A stretch of DNA of 19,171 nucleotides from Synechococcaceae cyanobacterium (GTDB lineage: Bacteria > Cyanobacteriota > Cyanobacteriia > PCC-6307 > Cyanobiaceae), in the NCBI GenBank assembly GCA_947460085.1, contig CANHGA010000006.1:1-19171 (forward strand), given 5' to 3'. The notes beneath the pieces were generated by a model. It had not been told where the DNA came from. It saw nothing but the letters and a program-made list of their open reading frames with translations, and searched no databases. Positions within the stretch are counted from its first letter, which is position 1; each line of letters opens with the position of its first letter. Below are positions 6,870-15,267 of this stretch, in pieces. Made by a program: the position numbers and the translations under genes.

Positions 6870-8101
6870 ACGGGTGATCCCACTGTTTGGGCTGCAGCTT
6901 CCTGCACCGCCTGACGGGCCCAGGTGTCGATGGCGAGTACGTCGTCCAGGGAGGGGTTGCTGGTGAGATCAACCCGGTGGCGATCACACACCCGTTCGAT
7001 CAGCCTGGGGATATCGAGGAAATGCACCTGTTCTTCAAGGAAGAGGGCCACGGCCTGCTCGTTGGCGGCGTTCATCACCGCTGGCATGGTGCCGCCAGAG
7101 CGACCGGCGGCGTAGGCCAGTTGCATGCAGGGGTATTTGCTGGGGTCTGGCTTGCGGAAGTTGAGTTGGCCAACTTCGGTGAGATCCAAGCGGCGCCAAG
7201 GGGTTTCCAGCCGCTCTGGCCAGCTCATGCAATACAAGATCGGCAGCTTCATGTCGGGCCATCCCAGCTGGGCGAGCACCGAGGAGTCGGCCAACTCCAC
7301 CATCGAATGGATGATCGATTGGGGGTGGATCACGATCTCGATGTGGTCGTAATCCAGCCCGAAGAGGTAGTGGGCTTCGATCACTTCGAGGCCCTTGTTC
7401 ATCAGGCTGGCGCTATCCACCGTGATCTTTTTGCCCATGCTCCAGTTGGGATGGCTGGTGGCATCGGCCACGGTGGCCTTCACGAGATCGGCCGCGTCCC
7501 AATCGCGGAAGGCGCCTCCCGAGGCGGTGAGCTGGATGCGGCGCAGCCCCGGGGTGGGGACGCCCGTGGAGAGGCGGGCGGTGTCGGCCCAGGGCGTGCC
7601 CTGCAGGCACTGGAAGATGGCCGAGTGCTCGGAATCGGCGGGCAACAGCCGCGAACCGCTTTTGGCTAATTCCGGCAACACCACCGGACCGGCGGCGATC
7701 AGGGTTTCCTTGTTGGCCAGGGCCAGATCCTTGCCGGCGCGCACCGCAGCCAGGGTGGGCAGCAGGCCCGCGCAGCCGACGATCCCGGTCACCACCAAAT
7801 CGGCGCTGGGCCAGGCCGCCGCCACGCAGATGCCGTCGGGGCCGCCCAGGATTTCGGGGAGTTTGGCCGGGCGCTGGGTGGGCTCGAGGGCGTTGAGCCG
7901 GGCCTTCAGGCTGGCCACCAGCTCGACATCGGCCAGGGCCACCACCTCGGGGGCGTGGCGCTGAATCTGCTGAATCAGCAGCTCGAGGTTGCGCCCTGCC
8001 GTGAGGGCCACCACCTTGAAGCGATCGGGGAAATCCTCCACGATCTCGAGGGTTTGGGTGCCGATCGAACCGGTGGATCCCAGCACGCTAATGGCTTTCA
8101 C
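6866..8101 (-). CDS. dxr: 1-deoxy-D-xylulose 5-phosphate reductoisomerase
   Basis: Converts DXP to 2-C-methyl-D-erythritol 4-phosphate with NADPH, the committed step of the MEP pathway that supplies isoprenoids for carotenoids, phytol and quinones. It has 411 residues, slightly longer than E. coli Dxr (398). The NADPH-binding motif is GSTGSIG (8-14) and ANKETLIAAG spans 129-138. Metal ligands D156 and E158 lie in PADSEHS, with E239 in MNKGLEVIEAH. LTASGGAFRDW (191-201) and HPNWSMGKKITVDSASL (218-234) are also present. The start is GTG at 8101, giving MKAISVLGSTGS as in relatives. It diverges from the RluA-type gene across 65 bp and is followed with a 4-bp overlap by the ferredoxin gene. Confidence 0.98.
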   Translation of the reverse strand: MKAISVLGSTGSIGTQTLEIVEDFPDRFKVVALTAGRNLELLIQQIQRHAPEVVALADVELVASLKARLNALEPTQRPAKLPEILGGPDGICVAAAWPSADLVVTGIVGCAGLLPTLAAVRAGKDLALANKETLIAAGPVVLPELAKSGSRLLPADSEHSAIFQCLQGTPWADTARLSTGVPTPGLRRIQLTASGGAFRDWDAADLVKATVADATSHPNWSMGKKITVDSASLMNKGLEVIEAHYLFGLDYDHIEIVIHPQSIIHSMVELADSSVLAQLGWPDMKLPILYCMSWPERLETPWRRLDLTEVGQLNFRKPDPSKYPCMQLAYAAGRSGGTMPAVMNAANEQAVALFLEEQVHFLDIPRLIERVCDRHRVDLTSNPSLDDVLAIDTWARQAVQEAAAQTVGSPV

Positions 8102-8166
8102 GGCTGGGGCCCCTGTAGGTTTCGGCGCTTCAGTTTCCCATCGCCCCTGCCCGCTGGATTGGCCCT

Positions 8167-8874
8167 GTGGATCTGGAACCCCGCCTTCTGTACCTCGACC
8201 CCTATCTGGCGGCCTTTGACAAGCCCTCTGGGCTCTTGAGCCAACCCGGTTTGGGGCCGGATTTGGCCGATTCCCTCATCACCCGGGTCCAGCGGCGCTG
8301 GCCGGAGCTGCGCCTGGTGCACAGGCTCGATCGCGACACTTCGGGCTTGCTGCTGCTGGCCTTCACCCCCCTGATCCACCGCCAGCTCAGTGGCCTGTTT
8401 GCGGCCCGCGCGATCCACAAGGCCTATGGGGCCGAGGTGGCCGGCCACCCCAGGTCCCAGGGCGGCCTGATCGATCGGCCCCTGGCCCGGATCGGCACCC
8501 GGCCGCCCCGCTATGGCCCGCTGCCCGTGGACCAAGGCGGAAAGCCGGCCATCACCCATTGGCGGGTGATGCAGCGGCGCTGGGATGGCCAGGGCCGGCC
8601 GATCGCCCGGCTGTTGCTCGTGCCCCGCACCGGCCGCTCCCACCAATTGCGGGTCCATCTCGAGCAGATCGGCCATCCGATCCTGGGGGATCCGATCTAC
8701 GGGTCTGCGCCAGGTGTGGCAGAAGGGGCGGCATCAGGGGCCGATCGCCTAAGGCTCCATGCCTGGGGCCTGCGGTTTCGCCATCCGGCCACGGGCAAGC
8801 CCCTGCGGCTGCGCTGCCGGGCACCATGGGACAACCCCGATGGGCCGAGCTCGGTCCTGCCAACCCATGGCTGA
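8167..8874 (+). CDS. RluA-family pseudouridine synthase
   Basis: Forms pseudouridine in rRNA or tRNA; the target cannot be told from sequence. It has 235 residues. The catalytic motif is HRLDRDTSGLLLLA (Asp55). AFDKPSGLLSQPG near the N-terminus, ARAIHKAYGAEVAG, RTGRSHQLRVHLEQIGHPILGDPIYG and a C-terminal LRLHAWGLRFRHP block follow in RluA order. There is no S4 domain, so it is the short RluA type. GTG at 8167 is the only start that gives the full DKPSG region. Its stop overlaps the next gene by 8 bp, indicating an operon. It is not a paralogue of the RsuA-type gene at 691-1350 beyond the shared catalytic fold. Confidence 0.94.
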   Translation: MDLEPRLLYLDPYLAAFDKPSGLLSQPGLGPDLADSLITRVQRRWPELRLVHRLDRDTSGLLLLAFTPLIHRQLSGLFAARAIHKAYGAEVAGHPRSQGGLIDRPLARIGTRPPRYGPLPVDQGGKPAITHWRVMQRRWDGQGRPIARLLLVPRTGRSHQLRVHLEQIGHPILGDPIYGSAPGVAEGAASGADRLRLHAWGLRFRHPATGKPLRLRCRAPWDNPDGPSSVLPTHG

Positions 8875-9121
8875 TCTGCCCGGTTTTCTGCAGCGCTGGA
8901 ATTTCATTGAACGGGCCAAGCTCGAGCGGGAGCTTTGGGATGCCTTTGAGCAGGGCCAGGACCTCGAGGCCCTGGTGGGCGATTGCCGGCAGGCGGTGGC
9001 TGCGGGGGCCAAGGATCGGGCCTTTCAGCTCGAGGTGTGGCAAACCAGCTTGGAGCGGATCCGCAAAATCGAGGGGATCATGCAGGGCAAGCAGGCCCCT
9101 CCCGCCCCAACTGACGATTGA
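8867..9121 (+). CDS. Conserved small hypothetical protein (84 aa)
   Basis: Not assigned to a named family. The 84 residues are mostly helical: MADLPGFLQRWNFIERAKLE, then RELWDAFEQGQDLEALVGDC, RQAVAAGAKDRAFQLEVWQT and SLERIRKIEGIMQGKQ, with a Pro/Asp tail. It is rich in charged residues, with one Cys and no membrane span. The start overlaps the upstream pseudouridine synthase stop (ATG at 8867-8869, stop 8872-8874), so co-translation is likely; I chose this ATG for that reason over the in-frame ORF start at 8759, which lies deep inside the upstream gene. Its 3' end is 20 bp from the convergent cysS stop. Confidence 0.82.
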   Translation: MADLPGFLQRWNFIERAKLERELWDAFEQGQDLEALVGDCRQAVAAGAKDRAFQLEVWQTSLERIRKIEGIMQGKQAPPAPTDD

Positions 9122-9141
9122 TTGGGTGGGCATCCAGTTGC

Positions 9142-10644
9142 TTAAGCCCGAATCCAGTCGGTGAGCCCGCCGCTTTTGTCGATCAGTTCGATGCCTTGGG
9201 CCTTGAGCGCGTCGCGGATGCGGTCGGCCTCTTGGAAGTTTTTGGCGGCCTTGGCGGCAAGCCGGGCCTCGATCTGGGCCTGAATCTCAGCGTCGCCCGC
9301 TCCGGGATGTCCGTTGGCTCCAGCGTCTGCCTGGGCTGGCTCCGTTTCGATTTTCAGCCCAAGAACGCCGGCGAGTTCCTGCAGCAGGTTGCACCGGGCG
9401 ACGAGCTCGCTTTGGCGGGCCTCGGCTGCGGCGGTTGGATCGCCCCGCTCGATGCGGTTGGCCAAGGCGCGCAGGGGCTTGGCCAGCTCAAACAGCACTG
9501 CCAGGGCGGCGGAGGTGTTGAGGTCGTCGTTGAGGGCCGCCGCAAAACGGTTGCGGGCATCGGCCAACGGGACGCTCAATCCCTGGGGAATCTCCGTCTG
9601 GGGACCGCTGGAGGCCTGGGGTTCGCCGGTGACAGCCGTCAACTGGAGGGCGGCGTTGAGACCCTTCCAGCCGGTGGCCGCGGCATCGAGGGCCTCGGGG
9701 GTGAAATCGAGGGGTTTGCGGTAGTGGGCCTGCAGCACGAACAGCCGCAGGGTCATGGCGGAAACACCGCTCTCCAACAGGGCCCGGATCGTGGTGAAGT
9801 TGCCGAGCGACTTGCTCATCTTCTGGCCGCCCACGTTCACCATGCCGTTGTGCAGCCAATAGCGGGCCAGCTCGTGGCCGCTGGCCGCTTCCGATTGGGC
9901 GATTTCGTTCTCGTGGTGGGGAAAGATCAGGTCGGCACCGCCCAGGTGGATGTCGATGGTGTCGCCGAGTTCGGCTCGCACCATGGCGGAACACTCGATG
10001 TGCCAGCCCGGCCGGCCCGCACCCCAGGGGGAGGGGAAGCTGGGTTCGCCCGGCTTGGCTGCTTTCCAGAGGGCGAAATCAAAGGGGTGCTGCTTGCGGG
10101 CCTCTTCCGCATCGGTGACCCGGCCCTCGGCGTTGGGCTGCTGTTCGGCGAGATCGCGGCCAGACAGTTTCCCGTAGCCGGCGTGCTTCATCACGGCGAA
10201 ATAGACATCCCCATCGGCGGAGTAGGCGGCCCCTTTGGCTTCCAGCTCGCTGATCAGGGCGCGAATCCCATCCAGGCTTTGGGTGGCCCGGGGCATGCGA
10301 TCGGCCGGCAGAATATTCAGCGACGCCATGTCGGCCACGAAGGCCTCGATATTGCGCTCACTCACGGCCTCCATGGAGCTGCCCTCCGCGGCGGCGCGGT
10401 TCAGGATCTTGTCGTCGATGTCGGTGTAGTTCTGCACGAACGTCACCTGGTAGCCACTCCAAATCAGGTGGCGGCGCAGCACGTCCCAGGCGATGTAGCT
10501 GCGGGCATGGCCCAGGTGGCAGAGGTCGTAGACCGTCACCCCGCAGCAATAGAGGCTCACCTTGCCGGGTTCCAGCGGCACAAAGGTTTCGCTGCGGCGG
10601 GTGAGGGTGTTGGTGAGCCGGAGGGCCATGGGGGCTGCTGTCAT
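9142..10644 (-). CDS. cysS: Cysteinyl-tRNA synthetase
   Basis: A class I synthetase charging tRNA-Cys. It has 500 residues. The HIGH-type signature is CHLGHARSY (HLGH 43-46) and KMSKS is at 275-279 (GGQKMSKSLGNF). Zinc ligands are C34, C218, H243 and E247, with the spacing of the E. coli enzyme. QNYTDIDDKI (71-80) and GWHIECSAM are further hallmarks. The DALR-like C-terminal half ends with KNFQEADRIRDALKAQGIE. A Pro/Gln/Thr and Ala-rich linker lies in the C-terminal third. ATG at 10644 overlaps the polA stop as ATGA (10641-10644), so the two genes are probably translationally coupled, with polA first. Confidence 0.98.
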   Translation of the reverse strand: MTAAPMALRLTNTLTRRSETFVPLEPGKVSLYCCGVTVYDLCHLGHARSYIAWDVLRRHLIWSGYQVTFVQNYTDIDDKILNRAAAEGSSMEAVSERNIEAFVADMASLNILPADRMPRATQSLDGIRALISELEAKGAAYSADGDVYFAVMKHAGYGKLSGRDLAEQQPNAEGRVTDAEEARKQHPFDFALWKAAKPGEPSFPSPWGAGRPGWHIECSAMVRAELGDTIDIHLGGADLIFPHHENEIAQSEAASGHELARYWLHNGMVNVGGQKMSKSLGNFTTIRALLESGVSAMTLRLFVLQAHYRKPLDFTPEALDAAATGWKGLNAALQLTAVTGEPQASSGPQTEIPQGLSVPLADARNRFAAALNDDLNTSAALAVLFELAKPLRALANRIERGDPTAAAEARQSELVARCNLLQELAGVLGLKIETEPAQADAGANGHPGAGDAEIQAQIEARLAAKAAKNFQEADRIRDALKAQGIELIDKSGGLTDWIRA

Positions 10645-13631
10645 TTTGCTTCCATCCAGTTCGGGCCCACCCCGGTTTCCACCACAAGAGGCACCGAGAG
10701 CTTGACGGCGTTTTCCATGGTTTCACGGGTGAGCTTCAGCACCTGATCAAGGGCTTCTGGGGCGGCTTCGAGGACCAGTTCGTCGTGCACCTGGAGCAGC
10801 AGCCTGGCGGCCAGGCCCGTGCTTTCCAGGGTGTGGTGCAACTGCACCATGGCCACCTTGATGATGTCGGCGGAGGAGCCCTGGATGGGGGCGTTGGCCG
10901 CTGCGCGCAATTGCTGGGCCTCGAGGCCGCCCCGGCGGGCCACCTCGAGGTCGATCGCGAGGGGATCTTTGCCCCTCAGGCGACCCAAACCATTGGGATC
11001 AAAGGGGAAGGGCCGCCGCCGGCCCAGGATCGTCTCCACGTAGCCCTGGCTCAGGGCCAGCCGTTCTTGCAGCTCCAGGAAGGCAAACACCTTGGGGTAG
11101 CGCTGCTTGTACTTGCTTAAAAACTCTTTGGCCTGGGCCTGGCTGACGCCGGTTTCGCGGGCAAAGCGCTGGGCGCCCATGCCGTAGATCACGCCGAAAT
11201 TGATCGTCTTGCCCAGCCGCCGCTCATCGGGCGTGATGTCCTCTTTCTCCAGCAGCAAGCGGGCGGTGAGGGCATGCACATCGTCTCCCTGTTGGTAGGC
11301 GTTCACGAGCACCTCCTCCCCCGAGAGGTGGGTGAGGATGCGCAGTTCGATTTGGGAGTAGTCGGCACTGATCAGCCGCCAACCCTCCTGGGGCAAAAAG
11401 GCTTTGCGGATCCGGCGGGAAAACACCGTGCGAATCGGGATGTTTTGCAGGTTTGGGTTGCTGCTCGAGAGCCGGCCGGTGGCGGTGACAGCCTGGTTGA
11501 AATCGGTGTGCACCCGCCCCGTTTCCGCCTCCACCAGGGCGGGCAGGGCATCCACATAGGTGCTCTTTAACTTGCTCAGGGTGCGGTGTTCCAGCACCAA
11601 GGGCACCACCGGGTGGTCCGCCTCCAGCTTCTCGAGCACGGCGGCATCGGTGCTCCAGCCCGTTTTGGTTTTGCGCGATTTTTTGCGATCCAGCCCCAGG
11701 GTGTCGAACAGCAATTCGCCCAATTGCTTGGGGGAGGCCAGGTTGAAATCGCTGCCGGCGGCCCCTTTGGCCTGGGCTTCCAGGCTGGTGAGGGTGGCGA
11801 GCAATTCGGCCGAGAGCTCCTGGAGGTAGGCGATGTCGATGCGGATGCCGGTGGCTTCCATGGCTGCCAGCACGGGCTCCAGCGGCAGCTCCACCTGCCG
11901 CAGTAACTGCGGCAGGGCGTCGCCGAGCTCCTGGAGTTGCTGGCCCAACAGCTGGCTGAGCCTCCAGGTGAGGTGCACGTCCATGCCGCAATAGAGGGCG
12001 GCAACCTCGATCGGCACCGAGGCGAAGTTGGCCCCCTTGGCCACCAGCTCGCTGAAGCTGGTGGGGGTAAAGCCAAAGTTGCGCTCCGCCATGGCGTCCA
12101 GGCCGTGTTTGGCGTTGGCATCGCGCAGGTAATCGGCCAGCAGGGTGTCCATCACCACCCCACCAAGGGCCAGGCCATGGCGCAACAGGATCAACCGGTC
12201 GTACTTGGCGTTTTGCAGGCTTTTGGGGTGCCCTGGGCTGGTCAGCCAGGGGGCTAGGGCTTCCACCACCGCAGCCAAGGGAAGTTGGGGTGGTGCTGCC
12301 GGAGCCGCACTGAGCAGGTCCGCGGCCATGGGGGGATGGTGGCCAATCGGCAGATAGGCCAGATCCGCAGGCCCTGGCCCCCAGCAGAAACCCATGCCCA
12401 CCAGCTCCGCTTTGAACGGATTGAGATCGGTGGTTTCGGTGTCGAGGGCGATGGGATGGGCGGTATCGGTGGCGGCCATCAACCGCTTTACCAGGGCCTT
12501 GAGCTCAGCGGGGCTACTGATCAGCTGGGGCTCGAGCCTGGGTTGGCCGGCTGCTGGATCGGCAGCTGCTGGATCGGAGGTTGGGGGATGGGTAGGTGTT
12601 GGATCGGCAGGACTGGGGCTTGCTGCGGCTGAAGCCTTGGTTGTCTGGGCCGCTTCGAGGCCAGACAGATCCGGGGGCTGGCTGGAGAAAATCGTGGCGA
12701 AGTTGGGCACCTGGCGCACCAGGCTGAAGAGCTCCAGCTCCTCGAGGCTGCCGGCGAGGGCTTCGGCTTTGACCGCACCCAGCTCCAGCCGCGGCTCCCT
12801 GGGGAGGGGGATGTCGATCAGGATCTCGGCCAACATCCGGGAGCGGTAGGCGTTTTCCTTGTCGGCCCGCAGCTTCTCGATCAGGGCCCCTTTGAGGGGG
12901 CCGTTGCTGGCCTTGGGGCCATCAAGGCCATCGAGGGCGGCATAGATGCCATCCACATGTTCGAAGGATTGGAGCAGGCTGATGGCGGTTTTTGGGCCCA
13001 CACCCTTGACGCCGGGGATGTTGTCGGAGGAATCGCCCGTGAGCGCCTTGAGGTCGACCACCTCCTCCGGGGTTACGCCGAGCTTGGCGATCACCCCGTC
13101 GCGGCGAATGTCCGTGGGACCGCTGTTTTTCGCATAGGGACCACCCCCCATGTAGAGCACGGAGATATCGCGCTGGTCGTCGACCAGCTGGAACAGATCC
13201 CTGTCGCCGGAGAGGATCCGCACCCGCCAGCCCTGGTCGGCTGCCCTGTTGGCCAGGGTGCCGAGCACGTCGTCGGCCTCATACCCCGGCGCCATGCATA
13301 AAGGGATGTCGAGGGCGTCTTCGAGGATGGTTTGCAGGTTGGCGAGGTCTGCAAAGAAGTGCTCGGGTGCCGTGTCGCGGTGGGCCTTGTAGGCCTCGTC
13401 GGCCACGTGCCGGAAGGTGGGCTCTGCCGTGTCAAAGGCAATCACTACCCCCTGGGGGGCTAGGCCCTTGCAGTTGTCGAGCAGGGCTTTGAGGAAGCCA
13501 TAGGTAACCGACGTGGGCACGCCCTCCTTGGTACTCAGGCCCCCTTCACCGCCCTTGGAAAAGGCGTAAAAACTCCGAAAGGCGAGGGAATGGCCGTCGA
13601 CCAGTAGCAGCAGGGGCTTTTGTGCTGGCAT
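10641..13631 (-). CDS. polA: DNA polymerase I
   Basis: Repair polymerase and Okazaki-fragment processing enzyme. It has 996 residues. The 5'-3' exonuclease/FEN domain covers about 1-320 (VDGHSLAFRSF, EADDVLGTLA, GDRDLFQL, GDSSDNIPGVKGVG). A low-complexity Ala/Pro/Thr linker spans about 325-365. The 3'-5' exonuclease keeps its catalytic residues (DTETTDLNPF about 396-405, NAKYDRLIL about 473-481, YCGMD about 546-550), so proofreading should be active. The polymerase domain has motif A DYSQIELRI (about 756-764), motif B KTINFGVIYGMG (about 807-818) and motif C QVHDELVLEA (about 946-955). ATG at 13631 gives the standard MPAQKPLLLLVDGHS start. cysS follows with a 4-bp overlap. Confidence 0.98.
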   Translation of the reverse strand: MPAQKPLLLLVDGHSLAFRSFYAFSKGGEGGLSTKEGVPTSVTYGFLKALLDNCKGLAPQGVVIAFDTAEPTFRHVADEAYKAHRDTAPEHFFADLANLQTILEDALDIPLCMAPGYEADDVLGTLANRAADQGWRVRILSGDRDLFQLVDDQRDISVLYMGGGPYAKNSGPTDIRRDGVIAKLGVTPEEVVDLKALTGDSSDNIPGVKGVGPKTAISLLQSFEHVDGIYAALDGLDGPKASNGPLKGALIEKLRADKENAYRSRMLAEILIDIPLPREPRLELGAVKAEALAGSLEELELFSLVRQVPNFATIFSSQPPDLSGLEAAQTTKASAAASPSPADPTPTHPPTSDPAAADPAAGQPRLEPQLISSPAELKALVKRLMAATDTAHPIALDTETTDLNPFKAELVGMGFCWGPGPADLAYLPIGHHPPMAADLLSAAPAAPPQLPLAAVVEALAPWLTSPGHPKSLQNAKYDRLILLRHGLALGGVVMDTLLADYLRDANAKHGLDAMAERNFGFTPTSFSELVAKGANFASVPIEVAALYCGMDVHLTWRLSQLLGQQLQELGDALPQLLRQVELPLEPVLAAMEATGIRIDIAYLQELSAELLATLTSLEAQAKGAAGSDFNLASPKQLGELLFDTLGLDRKKSRKTKTGWSTDAAVLEKLEADHPVVPLVLEHRTLSKLKSTYVDALPALVEAETGRVHTDFNQAVTATGRLSSSNPNLQNIPIRTVFSRRIRKAFLPQEGWRLISADYSQIELRILTHLSGEEVLVNAYQQGDDVHALTARLLLEKEDITPDERRLGKTINFGVIYGMGAQRFARETGVSQAQAKEFLSKYKQRYPKVFAFLELQERLALSQGYVETILGRRRPFPFDPNGLGRLRGKDPLAIDLEVARRGGLEAQQLRAAANAPIQGSSADIIKVAMVQLHHTLESTGLAARLLLQVHDELVLEAAPEALDQVLKLTRETMENAVKLSVPLVVETGVGPNWMEAK
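12551..12611 (-). repeat. Short imperfect repeat in the polA inter-domain linker
   Basis: CTGCTGGATCGGCAG (12551-12565) is followed directly by CTGCTGGATCGGAGG (12566-12580), and a third related copy, GTTGGATCGGCAGG, lies near 12598-12611. It encodes part of the Ala/Asp/Pro linker between the two exonuclease domains. It looks like slippage expansion in an unconstrained linker and has no expected separate role. Confidence 0.6.
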
Positions 13632-13742
13632 GGCAAGCCCTTCGGCCCTGGATCAATTGGGGTGCGCCCAGCCTGCCAGAGCAGCTTTGAGAGCGATCCG
13701 GCATCCTGAGGGGAGCAAAGGCCCCCTGGGCCAATCCCTGCC

Positions 13743-14000
13743 ATGGCCCGTACCCCCCGGCGCTACGCCGTGCACCTGCATCTCAGTGGTGGGCAGAGCG
13801 AAATCGCCCACTTCAAAACCCTGGAAGCCTTCCAGCAGTGGTACGGCGGCGTCCTGACCGCTGCCGCTTCGTCTTCAGCAGCCTCTGACACCTTTGTGAA
13901 TGTGCCGATGGGCGATCTTGAAGGAGAGTATTTGGTGGTGCGTTCGAGTGCCGTGATCGGCATCCGGGTCGAACCCCTCTACGGCTCCCTCGACGAGTGA
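13743..14000 (+). CDS. Small hypothetical protein (85 aa)
   Basis: Not recognised beyond its general character. The 85 residues begin MARTPRRYAVHLHLSGGQSE, with IAHFKTLEAFQQWYGG, an Ala/Ser-rich stretch, and a C-terminal GEYLVVRSSAVIGIRVEPLY. The pattern of alternating strands and one helix suggests a small cytoplasmic alpha/beta protein; no membrane span or Cys is present. ATG at 13743 is the first start and diverges from polA across 111 bp. The antiporter gene begins 4 nt after its stop, so both are probably on one transcript. A link to pH or salt response would be inference from the neighbour only. Confidence 0.78.
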   Translation: MARTPRRYAVHLHLSGGQSEIAHFKTLEAFQQWYGGVLTAAASSSAASDTFVNVPMGDLEGEYLVVRSSAVIGIRVEPLYGSLDE

Positions 14001-14004
14001 CCTG

Positions 14005-15267
14005 ATGGAATTGCTTTGGGGAGAAGCGTTTTTCGCCGGTGCCTTGGCCCAGTTGGTGGCCCGGCTCACCAGCCTGCCCGCCGTGGTGCTCTTGCTGGCC
14101 ACCGGGCTGTTGATTGGCCGGGCGGGCTTGGATGTGGTGCAGCCAGAAACCCTCGGCCGGGGGCTGGAGCCCTTGGTGGGGTTGCTGGTGAGCTTGGTGT
14201 TGTTTGATGGCGGCCTCAATTTGCGCCTGGCCGGCCGCGACCTCCAGCGGGCCGTGGTGCAGTTGGTGTTGGTGCGGGGCGTGCTCGGTTTGGTGGGTGG
14301 GGCTTTGTTTGCCCATCACCTGGCCGGCTTGCCCTGGCCCCTGGCCTGGGTGTTTGGGGCGATTGCCCTGGCCACTGGACCCACGGTGGTCACGCCGATG
14401 GTGCAGCAGATGCGCCTGATTCCAGGCCTGGGTCAGCTGCTGGAGGCGGAAGGCCTGATCCTGGAGCCGGCGGGTGCCGTGTTGGCCCTGCTGCTGCTGC
14501 AACTGGCCTTGGGGGATCTCGATAGCTGGCAGGACGTGGCCGCCCTGTTGGCGTTGCGGCTCGGTGGCGGCGTGGCGATCGGCGCTTTGGGGGGCTGGTT
14601 GCTGGTAGAGGTGCTCAAGCGCCTGCCCCCCAAGTCCGACGGCCTCAAGCTGCAACTCAGCCTGGGGATGCTGTTTTTGCTGGTGAGTGGCGCCCAGGCC
14701 CTGTTGCCAGAGGCGGGGTTACCGGCGGCGGTGAGTGCCGGGGTGGTGGTGGGTTTGCGGCTCGATGCGGAGGCCAGCCAGCTCGATGAGCTGGTCAGTC
14801 AGTTGGCCCAGTTGGCCATCACCGTGTTGTTTCCCCTGCTGGCAGCGGATCTCTCCTGGGGGGAGCTCAGTCCCCTGGGTTGGGGTGGGGTGGCCTGTGT
14901 CTTCGCCTTGATGGTCTTCCGCTGGATCGTCATTCAGGTTGGCGGCCTTGGCTTGCCCTCCCTCGCCTGGCGCGACAAGTTGATGCTCAGCTGGATTGCC
15001 CCCCGCGGCATCGTCACCGCAGCGGTGGCCAGCCTGTTTGCCATCCAGCTCCAGGAGGCTGGGATTGCCGGTGCCGGTGCCTTGAAGGGATTGGTGTTCC
15101 TCACCATCCTGCTCACCGTGGGCATTCAGGGCTTCACCGCTCCCGCCCTGGCCAAGGGCCTGGGTCTGGTCCAGCCAGAGCAGCTAGGGGGAGTGCCCCT
15201 AGAGGGAGCGTTGGATGCGGGCCCGGTCCTCGCCACTGCGGTGCAGGAGCAACCAGGTGGCGAGTAG
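14005..15267 (+). CDS. Cation/proton antiporter, CPA1-like (NhaP/KefB-type)
   Basis: An inner-membrane exchanger of Na+ or K+ for H+. It has 420 residues and about 11-12 hydrophobic segments (for example about 24-40, 55-70, 85-103, 110-135, 150-170, 180-200, 215-235, 265-285, 290-310, 325-345, 355-375). Family motifs are LVSLVLFDGGLNLR (62-74), GAIALATGPTVVTP (118-131) and the segment EGLILEPAGAVLA. In most relatives that segment has Asp-Pro, but here it is Glu154-Pro155. WRDKLMLSWIAPRGIVTAAVASLFA is the conserved late helix. It starts 4 nt after the 85-aa gene. Its last 69 bp overlap the 3' end of gltX on the other strand. The ion specificity is not known. The cytoplasmic tail after residue about 385 is short, with no TrkA domain. 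Confidence 0.93.
   Translation: MELLWGEAFFAGALAQLVARLTSLPAVVLLLATGLLIGRAGLDVVQPETLGRGLEPLVGLLVSLVLFDGGLNLRLAGRDLQRAVVQLVLVRGVLGLVGGALFAHHLAGLPWPLAWVFGAIALATGPTVVTPMVQQMRLIPGLGQLLEAEGLILEPAGAVLALLLLQLALGDLDSWQDVAALLALRLGGGVAIGALGGWLLVEVLKRLPPKSDGLKLQLSLGMLFLLVSGAQALLPEAGLPAAVSAGVVVGLRLDAEASQLDELVSQLAQLAITVLFPLLAADLSWGELSPLGWGGVACVFALMVFRWIVIQVGGLGLPSLAWRDKLMLSWIAPRGIVTAAVASLFAIQLQEAGIAGAGALKGLVFLTILLTVGIQGFTAPALAKGLGLVQPEQLGGVPLEGALDAGPVLATAVQEQPGGE

Noticed and set aside
6887..7669. 260-residue open frame on the plus strand
   Set aside because: Antisense to dxr; Gly/His-rich shadow.
9118..10746. 542-residue open frame on the plus strand
   Set aside because: It is antisense to cysS and the 3' end of polA. 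Its composition is Gly/Ala/Val-rich without any domain, as expected from a high-GC codon shadow.
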